64,000 nt of DNA from Tolypeutes matacus (taxonomy: Eukaryota > Chordata > Mammalia > Cingulata > Chlamyphoridae): assembly GCA_026826555.1 (NCBI GenBank), contig JAKSZT010054335.1:6460649-6524648 (forward strand). The letters are read 5' to 3'. Below are positions 35,470-49,094 of this stretch, one piece after another; position 1 is the first letter of the stretch, and every line of letters starts with the position of its first letter. A program made the position numbers and the translations under genes. Below the pieces are notes generated by a model. It had not been told where the DNA came from and made no database searches. It saw nothing but the letters and a program-made list of their open reading frames with translations.

Positions 35470-36105
35470 AAATAAAAGCCATTCTAATGGATGTGAAATG
35501 GTACCTCATTGTGGTATTGATTTGCATTTCTCTGGTGAATAATGATGTTGAACATCTTCTCATGTGCCTTCTGGCCATTTGTGTATATTGAATAGATGTC
35601 TATTCAAGGATTTTCCCCATTTTTAAATTGGGTTGCTTGTCTTTTTGTTGTTAAGTTAAAGGATTTATTTACATATACTGGATATTAATCCTTTATTGGA
35701 TATGTGGTTTCCAAATATTTTCTCCTACTTTGTACATTGTTTTATTATCACGATAAAGTCATTTGAGGAACAAAAATTTTAAATTTTGATGTGGTCTCAT
35801 ATCTATTTTTTCTTTGATTGCTTGTGCTTTGGGTATAAAGTCTAAGAAACCATTGCCTCATACAAGGTCTGAAGATGTTTCCCTACATTTTCTTCTAGAA
35901 GTTTGATAGTTCTACCTCTTATACTTAGGTCTTTGATCCATTTTCAGTTGATTTTTGTATATGGTATGAAGTGTAGGGGTCCTCCTCCTTTGTAAATTTT
36001 TTCTTTATTTTGCAAATGGAAATCCAGTTTTCCCAGCACTATTTGTTGAAGAGACTATTCTTTCCTAATTAAATGGACTTGATACCACGTCAAAAATAGT
36101 TGGCC
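34528..36105 (-). mobile_element. Antisense L1: 3' UTR and C-terminal ORF2
   Basis: The plus strand shows L1 antisense from the 3' UTR (gtgggtttacagaaaaatca, catggtttaacttagggttc) into the ORF2 C-terminus (ttcatcggcagttgatggat, ttggtgtatatacctagtag, gatttgcatttctctggtg) and upstream to ttgttgaagagactattctt. That is about 1.6 kb of a 5'-truncated element. Sense ORF2 frames are broken by stops. Confidence 0.8.
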
Positions 36106-36122
36106 ATACCCAGTCAATGTAG

Positions 36123-39100
36123 CAAGGTAAGCCTCCAGATGACATAAAGGAGTTGAGACAACTAATCATAGATGTTTAAACAAATCTCCTTAATAAATTC
36201 AATGACGTGGCTAAAGAGATTAAGGATATTAAGAAGACACTGGGTGAGCAAAAAAAAAAAAAAGAATTTGAAAGCATACGTAGAAAAATAGCAAATCTTA
36301 TGGGAATAAAAGGCACAATAAATGAAATTAAAAATATACTGGAGGCATATAAAAACAGATTTGAGGAGGCAGAAGAAAGGATCAGTGAGCTTGAAGACAT
36401 GGCCTTCTAGAAACAAACATACAAAAGAACAGATGAATTCTAACAATCATTCAAAAACAGTCTAACACCAATCTTTCTCAAGCTCTTAAAAAAATTGAAC
36501 AGTATAGAATGCTACCAAACTCATTCTATTAAGCCAGCATCACCCTAATACCAAAACCAGATGAAGATACTACAAAAAAAGAAAATTACAAACCAATATC
36601 CCTAATAAATATAGATGCGAAACTCCTCAACAAAATACTTGTAAACCATATCCAAAAGCACATTAAAAGAATTATACACCATGATCAAGTAGGTTTTATT
36701 CCAGGTATGCAAGGGTGGTTCAACACAAGAAAATCAATTAGCGTAATAAACCACATTGATAAACTGAAGATGAAGAATCACTTGGTCCTCTCAATTGAGG
36801 CAGAAAAGGCATTTGACAAAATCAGTACTCTTTCTTGATAGAAGCACTCTAAAAGATAGGAATAGATGGAAGCTCTCTCAACATGGTAAAGTGCATATAA
36901 GAAAAACCTACAGCTAGCATGGTACTCAACGGTGAAAGACTGAAGGCTTTCCTGCTGAGATCAAGAACAAGACAAGGATGCCCACTGTCACTACTGTTAT
37001 TCAATATTGTGCTAGAAGTTCTAGCTAGAGCAGGTAGGCTAGACAAAGAAATAAAAGGCACAGAAACAGGAAAGGAAGAAGCAAAACTTTCACTATTCGC
37101 TAATGATATGATCCTATATCTAGAAAATCTTGAACATCCACAACAAAGCTACTAGAACTAAGAGATGAGTCCAGTAAAGTGGCGGGATACAAGATTAAGA
37201 CACAAAAATCAGTAGTGTTTCTATACACTACTGATGTGCAGTCTAAGGAGAAAAATCAGAAAAAAAAATTCCATTTATAATAGCGACTCACAGAATCAGA
37301 CATTTAGGAATAAACTTAACCAGGACCTGTATTCAGAAAACTACAAACCATTTCTAAAAGAAACTGAAGAAGACTTAAACAAAAGGACATTCCATGTTCT
37401 CGGATTGGAAGACTAAATATTGTTAAGATGTCAGTTCTACCCAAACTTATTTACACATTCAATGCAATCCCAATAAAAATCCCAACAGAATTTGAAAAGC
37501 CAATAATCAAATTTATTTGGAAGGATAAGGGTCCCCGAATAGCCAAAAGTATCTTTAAAAAGAAGAGCGAAGTTGGAGGACTCTCACTTCCTGACTTGAA
37601 AGCATATTACTTAGCTACGATGGTTAAAAAAATAAATAATAGAAGAAAAGAAAACAAGAAAACAACCACCAGCATTGTATTGGCATACAGACAGACAGAT
37701 TGACAAATGGAACCAAATCGAGAACTCAGAAATATACCCTCACATCTACAGTCAAGTGATTTTTGACAAGGCTGTTGAGCCCACCCAGCTGGGCCCAGAA
37801 CAGTCTATTCAGCACATGGTGCTGGAAGAACTGGGTAGCCATATCCAAAAGAAAGAAGGAAGACCCCTGTCTCACACCTTATACCAAACTTTAAAGAGCA
37901 ACAACCATACAAAAGGTAGGAAAACATCTTCAAGATCTTGTGGTAGGCGGTAGTTTCTTAAACCTTACACCCAAAACACAAGCAACAAAAGAAGAAATAG
38001 ATAAATGGGACCTCCTCAAAATTAAACACTTGTGTACTTCAAAGGACTTTGTCAAAAGGGTGAAAAAGTAGCCAGCTCACTGGGAGAAAATATTTGGCAG
38101 TCTCATATACAATGGGGTTTTATATTAATAATATACAAAGAGATCTTACATCTCAACAGTAAAAAGACAAACTATCCAATTAAAAAAATGGGCAAAAGAC
38201 TTGAAAAGACAATTGTTCAAAGAAGAAATACAAGTGGCAAAGGAACACATGAAAAAAGTTCAACATCAATAGCGATTAGGGAAATTCAAATAAAAACTAC
38301 AGTGAGATGTCATTTTCACACCTATTCACTGGCTGCTATTATAAAGTCAGAAAACTGTAAATGTTGGAGAGGATGTGGAGAGATAGGAATGCTTATTAAT
38401 GCACTGTTGGTGGGAATGCAGGATGGTACAGCCACTGTGGAGGACTGTTTGGCAGTTCCTAAGGAAGTTGAATATAGACTTGCCACGTGACCCTGCAATA
38501 CCATTGCTAGGTTGTCATAGCGGCATTATTCACAACTGACAAAAGTTGGGAACGACCCAGATGTCTATCAGCTGATGAATGGATCAACTGTGGCGTATAC
38601 ACACGATGGAATATTATGTAGAGGTAGGAAGAAATGACGTCGTGAAGCACGTGACAACATGGATGAACCTGGAGGACACTGTGTTTAGTGAAGCAAACCA
38701 GACACAAAAGGACAAATACTGTAGGATTGCGCTATTCTGAACTAAATATATTTTGTAAGCTCATGGAATTAATAATTAGAATGTAGGTCACCAGAGAATA
38801 GAATGAGGGTAGAGAATGGAGAGCTGAGGGTTCATCTGTGCAGAATGGGTCGAAGGGTTGTTTGTAAATCTTTGGACATGAGTAGAAATGGTGAGAGCGC
38901 TTCATGCTGTTTGTGACTAGCAGAGCTGTTATTATATGGGTATGACAGAGGTTGAAAGAGTAAGTATCAGGTCATGTATATTACTAGAAGGAAAGCCAAA
39001 AAATGTAACATGGGACGGTATAACAGTGAAAACTCATGTAAAACACGAGTATGGGTGATATTGCATATATAAAACTGTTTTTTACAAGATACAAATATAC

Positions 39101-39328
39101 TGGAGAGAAGGAAACAGAACAGCAGCTCTGTGCGGCAGGGAAAGCATAGAGAGATTCAGAGGTGATGAATTTGGTTGCTTTTTGTTTTTTATTATCATTA
39201 TTACTGGAATAATGGATTGATTGGAGTAATGAATGCACAACTATGGGATTATACTGAATACCTTTGATTGTACATTTTGGATGTATTATGCTTTATTAAT
39301 ATGCATCAATAAAATGGATTTGTTTAAA
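36123..39328 (+). mobile_element. L1 with ORF1-ORF2 internal deletion; 3' end complete
   Basis: 36123-36437 is ORF1 coiled-coil sequence (AKEIKDIKKTLGEQ, then NRFEEAEERISELEDM). At 36438 it jumps to mid-ORF2 (taccaatcattcaaa-like block) with a gaa-type microhomology. It then continues through RT, the C-terminal domain and a 3' UTR to aaaatggatttgtttaaaag. Human-type L1 order is kept after the jump. The RT motif reads [11 protein letters not shown] at 37096-37128, with the first catalytic Asp changed to Asn. 36842-37317 is >99% identical to 63526-64000. A short A/G-rich insertion near 37630-37670 interrupts ORF2. The element has no 5' UTR. Confidence 0.85.
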
Positions 39329-39923
39329 AGAAGATACGGTGAACTACGCCACCCTCACTGGGCCCGCTGCAGTCTGCTGGCTCTGCCCTTGCTGCCAGAG
39401 CTGAGACACGGCCCTGCTTCCAGCCCAGAGCTGCAAGACCATGGAGGCTTAGCCACAGAGCTCGGGGGGATGAAAACCCTCCAGAGAACATAGTAGCCTC
39501 TCGAGCAATAGGAGATACCAGTTATGCCACCTGGCCTGGGGTGTCCTTGACAGTGGGGTGGCACAATAGCTGTTTCCGTTTGGAAATTTGTGGTTGGCTG
39601 TTTCCATTCTCTGCTTAGGAACCACTGTTTTACCCCCATCCCTTGTTTTAGTGTTTGCATATTTGTCCATCTCCTCACCTGGGTGTTAATTTCCTTTAAG
39701 AGGAGGAACTTGTCCCTTTGTCCCCTTTGTCCCAACCCCATCCATAAATATAAAAGAACCTCAGGAAATGGGTATAAAATGGTAGAAACTTGAGCTTTGC
39801 ACTGCAAGTGGTCCCTGCATGGACTGGGCTGATCTTAGCCTTGTTTTAACTGCCTTGAGCTAGAGATCATGCAGCTTGTCGCTGCCCAGCGGGACTTCTG
39901 CTATGATGGACATCTTTTGTCTG

Positions 39924-40086
39924 TTTGTCCAGTACAGTAGCCACTAGCCCTGCCTGGCTCTTGAGCCCTTGAATTAAGCCTGGTGTGGCCGTGGCCGAAG
40001 AACTGAATTTTACATTTAATTAATTTTTATTTAAATTTAAATTGCCACATGTGGCTAGTAGCTACTGTATGAGACAGTGCAGATCT
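39924..40086. mobile_element. Non-autonomous DNA transposon fossil with terminal inverted repeats
   Basis: cagtagccactagccc near 39935-39950 is mirrored by ggctagtagctactgta at 40053-40069 (reverse complement tacagtagctactagcc). The AT-rich core is attttacatttaattaattt. The layout matches the common mammalian 'gtagccactagccacatgtggctattgagc' type of MITE, but I do not name the family with certainty. Confidence 0.65.
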
Positions 40087-42924
40087 AGCTAATCCCTTAA
40101 CTGGCCCAGGGTAGACATCTACAGAGATTTCTTGAATGAATGAATAAGTGAATGAATGAATGAGGAAGAGAGAGAAATAATCCTCACCTAAGGTCATACA
40201 ATCAATTCATGGCAAAACCAAAATGAGGCCCTGGGCTGCAGACAGGCTGGCCTTTGTCGCCTTCCACATGCCGTGCCATCCCCCAAGGCTCTGTTTGTTT
40301 GTATTGGTTTGGGCCCCTGTCCTTCTAACCATCTCGCAATATCTGAACCTCATTGTCAAAGAGGCTTGGGGAGAGAGAACAGAAAGAGAAACAAAACTGT
40401 TTTTGCTTTAGTAATCTGAAGAGTGAACATTAAAAAGTCAATCAAACATCAAATAATTTTTACACAGTAGAAATAATATATCTAAATTAAAACACATGCT
40501 CCCAGCAATTTAATTATGCAAATGTGATGTAAGCCGCAGCCGCTTGGTGTTAAGGGCAAGAATGAAGATGGAGATGCTAAAGTTTCCAGTGACATTTTCC
40601 TTTTTAATTTCCTCTTTCGGTCAATATTATCCCGATTTCCATGCACTGCTGAGGTGGATCCTTCATTTCTTTGTGGTAAATGCTCCTACAGATGTATGCA
40701 AATAACATTACTCTCCTCTGAGAAAGGCGCAGCCACCGCAGCCCTGCAGCCCACAGTGTTAGCCGCGGGGATCGGCGCGTCTAGCTCTGAGTGTGATCAA
40801 AGACACCACGAAGCAGAGCTGCTGCGTCCACAGGGGTTTGTTTTTCCTCTGCGGCATGGAGACTGGATTCCAAAGGAGACTCCAAAGCAGACGGGCTGCC
40901 TTTGCTGTGAGGGTGGCCCAGAGGGCGGCCACTGCCTTCCCTCCCCCTCCCACCCGCCCCTCCCATCAGCAGCAGCCCCTGTTTTTGCGTGCGAGTCCTT
41001 TACTGAGTGGGGAGTGGGGGCAGCAGGAAGCCAGGCCAGGTGTGGCTGAGGCACAGTCCTGGGGAGGGTGGAGGGTGGCTTCAGCCTGACCCCCAGGGCA
41101 CAGTGGATGGACCTGTCACCTCAGCATTTGTCCCCAGTCCAAGAGCAGGGACAGGGCTTTCGTACTTGTACCCCTTCAGTGGCTGGCGAAGGGCTGCCTA
41201 GGGGCATAAGTCCCCCGGCACTGGCAGCACCCTGGGAGCATGGCAGAGCAGCTCCTGGAGGAGCTGACCACAGCTGGCAGGCCCCCCACGCCCCTACCAG
41301 AGCAGCTGGACACCCCCCACCCACCCCGGAGTGCCCCTGCAGGCCATGACAGCTGCTTGACAAATGACATCAAGGAAGGCGGAGTTTTTGTAATGGCACT
41401 TAGTTCATCAGATGGCGTCCGTATTTTAAGAGCAGGAATTTGTAGCAAGGCTAGTGGGAAAGCTGTTCAGATGAGGCAAGCTGTTCATGGGTAAGGCCAA
41501 TTGGCTGCGGAGCCACATAATCCAGAAGAGGCTGCTGGCTTTTCCCCTCCGGTATCTGGGAACTCCTTTGTGAAGCCTGGGAAAGCTGTGCTGACTCCCC
41601 TTGCCGTGGCCAGAGCTCTCAGGGCTTGACGCCTAAGCAGTAGAGGCAGTTTCCAGCAGCCTCCTGCCCGTAGCAGCCACCGCCTTCCTGCACGGACCCG
41701 AGTCACAGGGAAAGGAAGCTGGAGTTCCTGGGGCCCAGTATCCTTAGGTCGAAGCACTCATTTCCTGTCGGAGAAAAATTGGAGCCCCAGACTCTTTTCT
41801 CTTTTATTTACTTCTTTCAAAGGTGTTTCTCTGCAAAGCAGTAATGCTATTTTGAAGGTGAACATAAAAGCTCTCTTGGCAAAGAAATTGCTTTGTTCCC
41901 TTTGAGAAATCTCTCTGCCTCTGAGAGCAGAGAGGGCTTGGGTCTCTGAGAACTTGATTAGCTTTCCTGTCGTCTTTCTTTCTGGTTTGCAGAGATAGGC
42001 TGGACAGAAAGGCGCCCACATTCTCTCCGGGGCTCTCCAGGTCTGTCTCTCCCAGGGACACCGGCATGCCCCTAATCACAGGAATTGTTCAGGGCCTGCC
42101 TTACCTGGGGCAGCCTGAGACCCTGGGACTTCTGTAGGATAGGAAACTCAGAGGGCGCTCTTAGGGCTGTATAGTGGGCTTTGGATTTCCTGACTTTGGC
42201 TGAGGCTGGTTCTGCCGCTAAACGGCCTAAATTTCTACCCTGTGAAGTGATGACAGCAGTACCTCAGCACGTTGCTCGAAGGGATGCTATAAACAGTGAG
42301 GGGCTGTGCAATTTTAGTTGGTGATGTTTTTAAACGTGGTGAATTGTGGGCCCTGGGACCTCAGAGCTCTCTGTGAACATGTGCCTGTGTGCATGAGTGT
42401 GCATGCTCACGCATGTCTGTGTGCGTGTGAGAGTGCGTGCACACGCATGTGTGCGCGTGCTCATGTCTGTGTGAGTGTGTGTGCTCACGTACGTGCCTGT
42501 GCGTGTGAGCATGGGCGCTCGCATACGTGCCTGGGCACGTGCCTCTCTGTCCCAGCAGGTGTGGGTGGTCCTGGTGGGCTCCTAGCTACCAGTCCTCCTC
42601 CCCCTGCCTCCCACCCCAGAGCAGGGGAGACGAGGAGCCCTGTCCTGCACAAAGACCTTTCCAGAAGCAGCAGCACCAGAGGGAGATGGCACTGGACTCT
42701 TACAATACAAGGGGCCAGGCAAAGCAACTTTAATTTATCAAAATTTCAAACTTCTTATTTTTAAATAAATACAATAAATATGTACTGTATGGTTGTACTT
42801 TGCAGCCTGGAAAAAGGAAATTCAAAGTGAAATTGAATAAATGAATTTACTTCAATAACTTTGACTTTATTCAATAAACAAAATTCAAAATATAAACTTC
42901 AAAATAATCATCATGGTTGGAAGA
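40087..42924. other. Single-copy DNA, partly GC-rich, no gene supported
   Basis: 40720-41360 is GC-rich with many overlapping frames on both strands, none showing a known domain. 40505-40640 contains an octamer (atgcaaat, 40516-40523) in otherwise unremarkable AT-rich DNA. 42170-42310 may be a decayed MIR. Confidence 0.4.
42375..42545. repeat. (GTGC/GTGT)-rich low-complexity tract
   Basis: An irregular alternation of tgtgtgcatgagtgtgcatg-type units. The cysteine/histidine-rich open frames across it come from the repeat and are not genes. Confidence 0.85.
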
Positions 42925-43112
42925 ACATAGGATTTCGAGTAATAAGACCTGGATTTGAGATGTCAATTTGCTGTCATCTCATTATGTGGCAGGCATCCTC
43001 TCCAAACCTCGATTTCCCCATTTAGAAAAGGGAACTAATGCCCGAGTAGAAGGATTGTTGTGAAAATCAAAGAGAACACCATTTGAAAAAAATAGAGTGA
43101 GCTGTAAAGCCA
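42925..43112 (+). repeat. MIR SINE
   Basis: Order: aataagacctggatttgaga, cctctccaaacctcgatttc, cccatttagaaaagggaact, gaaggattgttgtgaaaatc. Confidence 0.7.
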
Positions 43113-43223
43113 TCCTCTTGTAGAGCTGACATCCTCTTCCTCCTTAGGAAGGCAGTTTGGAGCTGTGGGGTAGTCATCTTGCTTTACGGATGAGGAAACA
43201 GAACCCTGGGTTTCTTCAGATTC

Positions 43224-43345
43224 CCCAAGATCCCCCAGGGAGTCACGGCAATGGGGCTGCACCCTTAAGTTCCCCGGGGAGTTACTGCAATGGGGCTGCA
43301 CCTCCAAAGTTCCCTAGGGAGTCACAGCAATGGGGCTGCACCCCG
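43224..43345. repeat. Minisatellite, ~39-40 bp unit, three copies
   Basis: gggagtcacggcaatggggc at 43238 recurs as gggagttactgcaatggggc at 43277 and gggagtcacagcaatggggc at 43317. Each is followed by tgcacc and a C-rich end. The copies differ by a few bases. Confidence 0.85.
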
Positions 43346-46300
43346 CGGCTTCTTGTCCAGGGCCCCCTGTGTCGAGCTGCCTGTGGCCAGGAGACCCGTC
43401 CTGCCCCTTACAGCCCAAACCCCGGGCTCTGTAGTGCAGATGCCTGCACACCCACATGAGGGAGCAGTCGACACAGCCCAAGAAGGGACAGAGCTTTCTA
43501 TGGAGCACAAAGTAGACTGTGGGGTGAAATAAGTTTCAGACGGTTCTCTTCTGTGTCTTCAAATCAGCTCCATTTAAAAGGCTTTAAAATGGCTGGTAGC
43601 ACAATTTATTTCCTGTTTCCAGGTTATTTCTTTAAAATTCAGAATGTAGAGCATTTTCCATTTGGGTTGCTTCCTCTTGATATGTTAGAGGCTTTAGGGA
43701 CAGATACTTCTTAAATTCTAAAATGAGAAATAATTTGAGATGAGAATTTTTGTGATATTAAAAAACCAAGTGCATCTGTTCTTTCTGTCCTCTTGCTTCT
43801 GACGTTCTATATAATAACACTTAAGAATTCTGAAGTTTGTAGGCAACTCCCATGAATTCCTTCTGTCTCCAGGATACACCCATCTTGTAATTGCCAGCTT
43901 CCATGGTATAGGTTAGCATGATGTGTAGTGTATTCCTTAACAGAGTCGCTGCCGCCGCTCTCACAGTATCTTCTCCCATCTTGTTTCATTAGTGGTTGTG
44001 GCTTTTTCCCAAGCGGGAAATGTCTAATTTTTTCTTACTATTTCTTGTAATTTTAATCTGTTCCCAAGAAACATTAGCCACCACAAATGTATATTTTATT
44101 AATTTCCAATCCCATTAAATTTGATGATAATGGGAAGATGGAGATACTCTTACTTAAAATAATTAGAAATTTATTAAATACATGAAAATGGAGATTGTTA
44201 CATATACAGAGTTGCTGAGGATTTCTGTCATGAGCCTTTAAAACCCAGGTCATAGCATAAACTGTGATTCTTTATACTCAGATCATCTTTACTATGACGT
44301 TAACCAGCATTAAATGACCTATGCCCTAATGCCTAACACAAATTAAGTTAATTAAGACACTACTTTTAATGAAGATGCTTAATACTGCTGTTCCAAGAAT
44401 TATCTGTTTTACTTGTCTTGCAAAGAATTCTGTCACAAAGAAGGAGTCACTCGCCGTTGTTAAAAACACCTTTTAAAAATCAATTTAGGATCATCAAGTC
44501 TTGTTTCTCTCATTTGTATAGCCTTTGTGTTTTAACTGCTAGCAGTTCTGTGTAAATAGCAATCTGCCTTGGTTGACTTTTCTCTCTCAATGCACCCTCA
44601 ACTCTGTACATTTTCATTCCGCCTTAACATCTCTGACCCCAGGAAATGGCCGTCATTTTGGCAGCCCCTTCCCCTCTAGCCATGAGGGGAAGAATAGAAC
44701 AATTTATGTTCTATTCATTCTTCCTTCCCCCTTGTCTCAGTTGTCATCTTTGTCTCCTTCAAAGCGCGAAACAAAACATAATGAAACCTGGAAATTTTTT
44801 TTACCGTGTGTAGTTAATTCCTTTTCGCATACTTGCAAATACATTCTCCTCTGTTAATGTACACATCTCAGATATCTTTCTTTAGTCAGTAGACTTCAAA
44901 GACCCAGAAGTCTCTCTTTGTTGAGATGGCACGTAGCCACACAGGGGCTTCCTGCCCCCCAGCTGGAGAGCCAAGGGGGGAGGCAGCAGCTTCCAGGGGC
45001 GGCCCACCTGCAGAGCCCCCACCAGGGTGTGGCTCCCCAGCTCACTTGTTAGACATTCTTATGCACAGGCACGGACCGCCAAAGATGCTTCAAGCAGGCA
45101 CTTGATTCGAAAGAAAAATCCTGGCCTCAACAGGAAAAGAGCCTATGAAAAAAAAATCCTCCGTTGTCTTCATAGAGGCCCAGCAGTTTAGAGCTGGAAG
45201 GAACCTAGGCTGTCAACTTGGACACCTCCCCATCTGTAGTCAAGGCTTGGGTCCCCCTAGCATGGCAGGGAGAGACAGAACCCAGTGTCTAATAGAAACT
45301 TAGGAGCCTGGACAGGCCTCCGCTCAGAGCAGACGAGGCAGCCTCTCAACCAAGCCACAGCTTTTTGTAGATTAATCACCCTCCAATTTGCCATCCCTTT
45401 CACAAGGCTACTTTGCTCAGCCTCTTCCCATCACCATAGCAACACAGATCTCACTTCAGCTACTCGAGGGAGAAGCAACCCTGCAAACATGACTCCCTCC
45501 CCCCAGTTTTGCCAGTGTTGATTTTTCAAGGTTGTCCTGTCCCGTGAACTTTTATTCTCCTCTCAAAATCATGGCATCTTATAATAAATAGCACCTTGGC
45601 CCATTAGAACAAGGAAGCCAGGCCTGGGAGCTTCAGGAACTGCTTTGTGCTCGGTGGTTTTTGGGGTGAATCCGCTTTGAAGCTGTCTGGCCATCCAGGC
45701 AGAGCAGTGCAGACTAAACGCTGGTGTCCATTGAGCTGCTGAGATGTCTGGCTTCCTACCTAGACTGCACTTGGGAAGACCGGGGGGCTGTGAAATGCTC
45801 CCCTTTTGTAGCACTAAGTGTCATGAACCATGAGGAAATCAAGTTGATGCGTGCTTAGATTTATTTTCCAGAATTTTCTCAAAGCATTTGAATGCTTGAT
45901 TGGCATTCACCTGTGCTGACGGGGGACCCCCCCAGATCTGCTTTGTAATCAGTGCTTTTTGGGGTAGATCAGCTTTGAAATGGAAATGTGGATTCCTCGG
46001 TTTATGTTTGTTTTTTTCCCTCTTGGCAGGAGAGTGCCTGCCTAGGGGAGAAATCAACCTCATCTGGCAGGCCATATGCTCAGATCCCAATGGGCACTAA
46101 AGATCCATGAGATTTTAGGACCTGATGTCCCAAGGTTTTCCTTTCATAGAATTACCATCTTCTTGTGCAACTACAACATACGCACTTTCACGTTTTATTT
46201 TTAATACCTATTTTTAGTTTATTGTAAAGATTGTACATATTTTTATAGAAAGCTTAGAAAAAACATTTAAGTGGAAAGAAAAATTACACTCTAGTCCCAG

Positions 46301-48339
46301 ATAATTATTTGTTTAATTTTGGTACATTTCTTTCTAATCTTGTATTTACTCATTCCATGTTAACACACATTTGTTGATCACTTGCTCTTTATAAAGTACT
46401 ATGGAAGAATCAAAGGTTATTGACTCTGAAATAGAGATCAATTGAATTATTACAGATTCTGCATTAAATAATCCAAATGGATAAGGTGAACAACTTTAGA
46501 GGTTATACAGATTTGGCAAGGTTATTGGGGACTGATGAAGGAAATGGGCTGCAGAGAAAAGTTCCTTTCTACCTTGAATCTGGAAAATACTTAAATGGGA
46601 AAATGTGTAAGTAAGCATAAAAAAACTGGGAAACTGTGGAATCCTAAATGACACTGCAATGCTTCCAATATCCTGGGGCTGGACTTAGGGGCAGCAAACC
46701 CAGAGCAGAGGAATGAACTTGGGAAGATATTTTTCTTCTTGTTCTTACTTTTTTCCAAGGATCTGAAGACAAGTAATTACTATTGAACAGTAAGATTTTG
46801 TTCTGTAATGGCAAACATTATTATCGCATAAGCACTCCATTTTCTTTAGGTAATTGGAGTGGCTTAGCTGTCAAGAACCGGGAGCACATGTCTATTTTGC
46901 CTTGACTTGCTCCATGTTTCTGCTCTCCTGTGCACCCTTCCCTGCATCACTGCAGTACCATTTCTTCAGCTGTTGGCCTGGAGAAGTTCCCCACCCCCAG
47001 GTAGACAACTTGCCTGACGCAGTCCAGAATAACTAGATCTCCTACCATAATGAATGCTTGTGGGCCAGACCTGCGGAGCCTACAGATACCAAACCCTTCT
47101 TACCCAAATGGCCGCTGTGGCTGAAAGAGTTCATTTGGGAGTTCAGCAGTGGCCCCCAAATGGTGGCTTTAGTGATTTCACAATCTGTGGGGGTGGGCAT
47201 TGGATGAAGACCCTTTATTGTTGGGAAACTGCAATCCCAGTGCTGGGCCACCGATCTCCTGGAGTCCCCATGGAGGCCCCACCTTCGGGCCTCCTCTGCC
47301 TCCCTTGGACCTCCCCACCGGGGTGAGCTGAAGCACGGCTTAGTAAAGCCCCAGAATCCCAGAATTCTGTGGCCTTGCTTGCACTTCTCCCATAGGTTCA
47401 GCTCTATCTGCCCAGACTACTGGGAGGCCCAGGTGAGATTGTAGATATAAAAGGCCTTTCAAACGGCAAAGTGTCAATGTGGGAAAAACGTGTTCTTTGA
47501 ACTTTTGAGATAACTGAGGTGTGAACGTGACTTTCCAATCCATGACTTGGCTCTGATCTCTGACTACCCAGTCTCTCTTGCTTTGTGATGCACACGTGTC
47601 TTACAGCATTGTCGTTAACTTCTGTAACTCTTGTTTCTTTGCTCAGCTAGGGCCTGAGAACCCATACTCCTGAATGGGGCTTGTAGAAAAGTAGGAGAGA
47701 AGTTGGGCCTAAGCTAGCTATGGTTTACCTAGAACTGCCTCCCTGAGCATTGCCTGAGGAACTGGGATGCTATGTGAGCAGTGGCCAGCCTTGGGAAATG
47801 TCCAGCTATGCACAGATTGCCAGATAATTTTTAAACTCATGAAAGGAATTCAGAGAGGGTCATTTTCCTTGGGAAAGCAAAAATCAGTCCCAAGAAGCTT
47901 GGAGAAGGAGATGAGTTGGTAAAGTTGATTAAAGGGAACAAGGAGGAAATAGGCATTGGAGGGACTGGACAGGTGCTGAGCAGCCTGAGCTGGAAAATTC
48001 CAATCTCTCTGGCATTGACTCCAGTCCACTGAGTCCAGAAAGCTCAACAACAGCAGGATGGTAAAATCTGTGCCAGGAAACAGCTCTGAGCTTCAGGGGA
48101 GAAACATGTTTAACTATCTAGAGAGGAACCACTGGGCCTGTGGAGATGAGGCCAATTAATGAGATATTAATCAAACATCTTCATGCTTGTACAAGTTAGG
48201 AAACTTTAATTCTGATGCTGTTTTAATAATCCCATATCTCAGTGTTTATTCCCTAGTGTACTAGCATTTGTCAAATCTCTTTCTTATCTTTATGCTTTTA
48301 TTGAAATGTTTTAAAAATATTAAGATATATGCTACAATG
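43346..48339. other. Single-copy DNA, nothing firm recognised
   Basis: About 5 kb with no convincing exon. 45180-45290 (tttagagctggaaggaacct) resembles an old mammalian repeat. 46180-46330 resembles the unnamed repeat of 20390. 46365-46410 may be an antisense L2 end. A weak internal similarity links about 45640-45685 and 45938-45983. Confidence 0.4.
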
Positions 48340-48600
48340 CAGTAGTAAAAAGTTGGAAAGAAGCTAAATGTCCATCCATAGAGACCTATTATGTAGATTT
48401 TAGTCCATCTGTGTAATAGAATACTCTGCACTTCTTAAGAAGAACAAGGTACAACTCTTTGTTCTGATAGGAACAGATGTTTACAGTATCATGTTTTACA
48501 AAAACAGATTGAAATTCCATTGTTATAAATATATTTTGAATGTATATGACTGAATAAGTTTAGAAAAGAATCTATTACCATTAATATTGTATCCCTCTAA
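48340..48600 (+). mobile_element. Old L1 3' fragment
   Basis: agttggaaagaagctaaatg, tccatccatagagacctatt, tccatctgtgtaatagaata and atgttttacaaaaacag keep the order of an ancient L1 ORF2 end and 3' UTR. It is highly diverged. Confidence 0.5.
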
Positions 48601-49094
48601 TGGTAAAAATTGTAGAGGGAAAATTCTCTCTTTTTTCCCACGTAATTTTTACTTAATCTGCAGCATTTGGATTTTACAGTGAGTATGCAGTTATTTTAGA
48701 ATTAAAATTTCTTTAAAATTAAACATCAGTGGAAAGAAAAAGATCACTAGATGCAGCAGATACTATAATTCCCAGGATTCAGTGCTCCCAAAATGGAGGC
48801 AAGAAGGTTGGAAAATCTGAAAAAAGAGACTTCAAAATAGTTAGCAAGCTCTAGAGAGTCCTGGCTTCTCCCTCCCCAAGTCCGCTTCCGTTCCTGTAGT
48901 CAACCAGTGTTCTCCATAAGCATCTGTTTGAGGATCTGAGTCCATCTTCCAGGTCTTGATAACTTGGCCTTTGACTCCTCAAGTTAAAAAGAGGAGGAAG
49001 TACCTGTTCTGGGTGAGACAAAGTAACCCAAACTCTTGCCTCACTCTCCCAGCAAGCTCGGCGGTAAACCTGCTCACATCCCAATGCAAAAGAT

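Noticed and set aside
40654..41494. Many overlapping open frames of 60-130 codons on both strands
   Set aside because: The region is GC-rich, so stops are rare in all frames. No frame has a domain, a consistent splice context or biased codon use.
41758..42050. A strong pyrimidine tract and cag at about 41992 as an exon start
   Set aside because: The following frame has no clear donor and no recognisable protein sequence.
42318..42764. A cysteine- and histidine-rich open frame resembling a metal-binding protein
   Set aside because: The residues are produced by a GTGC-type low-complexity repeat read in one frame.
43224..43345. Regularly spaced repeats as a possible CRISPR-like array
   Set aside because: The 39-40 bp units are contiguous with no unique spacers, and the window is mammalian. 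It is a minisatellite.
45640..45983. Similarity between about 45640-45685 and 45938-45983 as a tandem duplication
   Set aside because: Only one block of about 45 bp looks alike and the surrounding sequence does not align by eye, so it is too weak to call.
47396..47432. A 37-bp open segment between a cccatag acceptor and a gtgaga donor
   Set aside because: Too short, no second supporting exon, and such pairs occur by chance in tens of kilobases.
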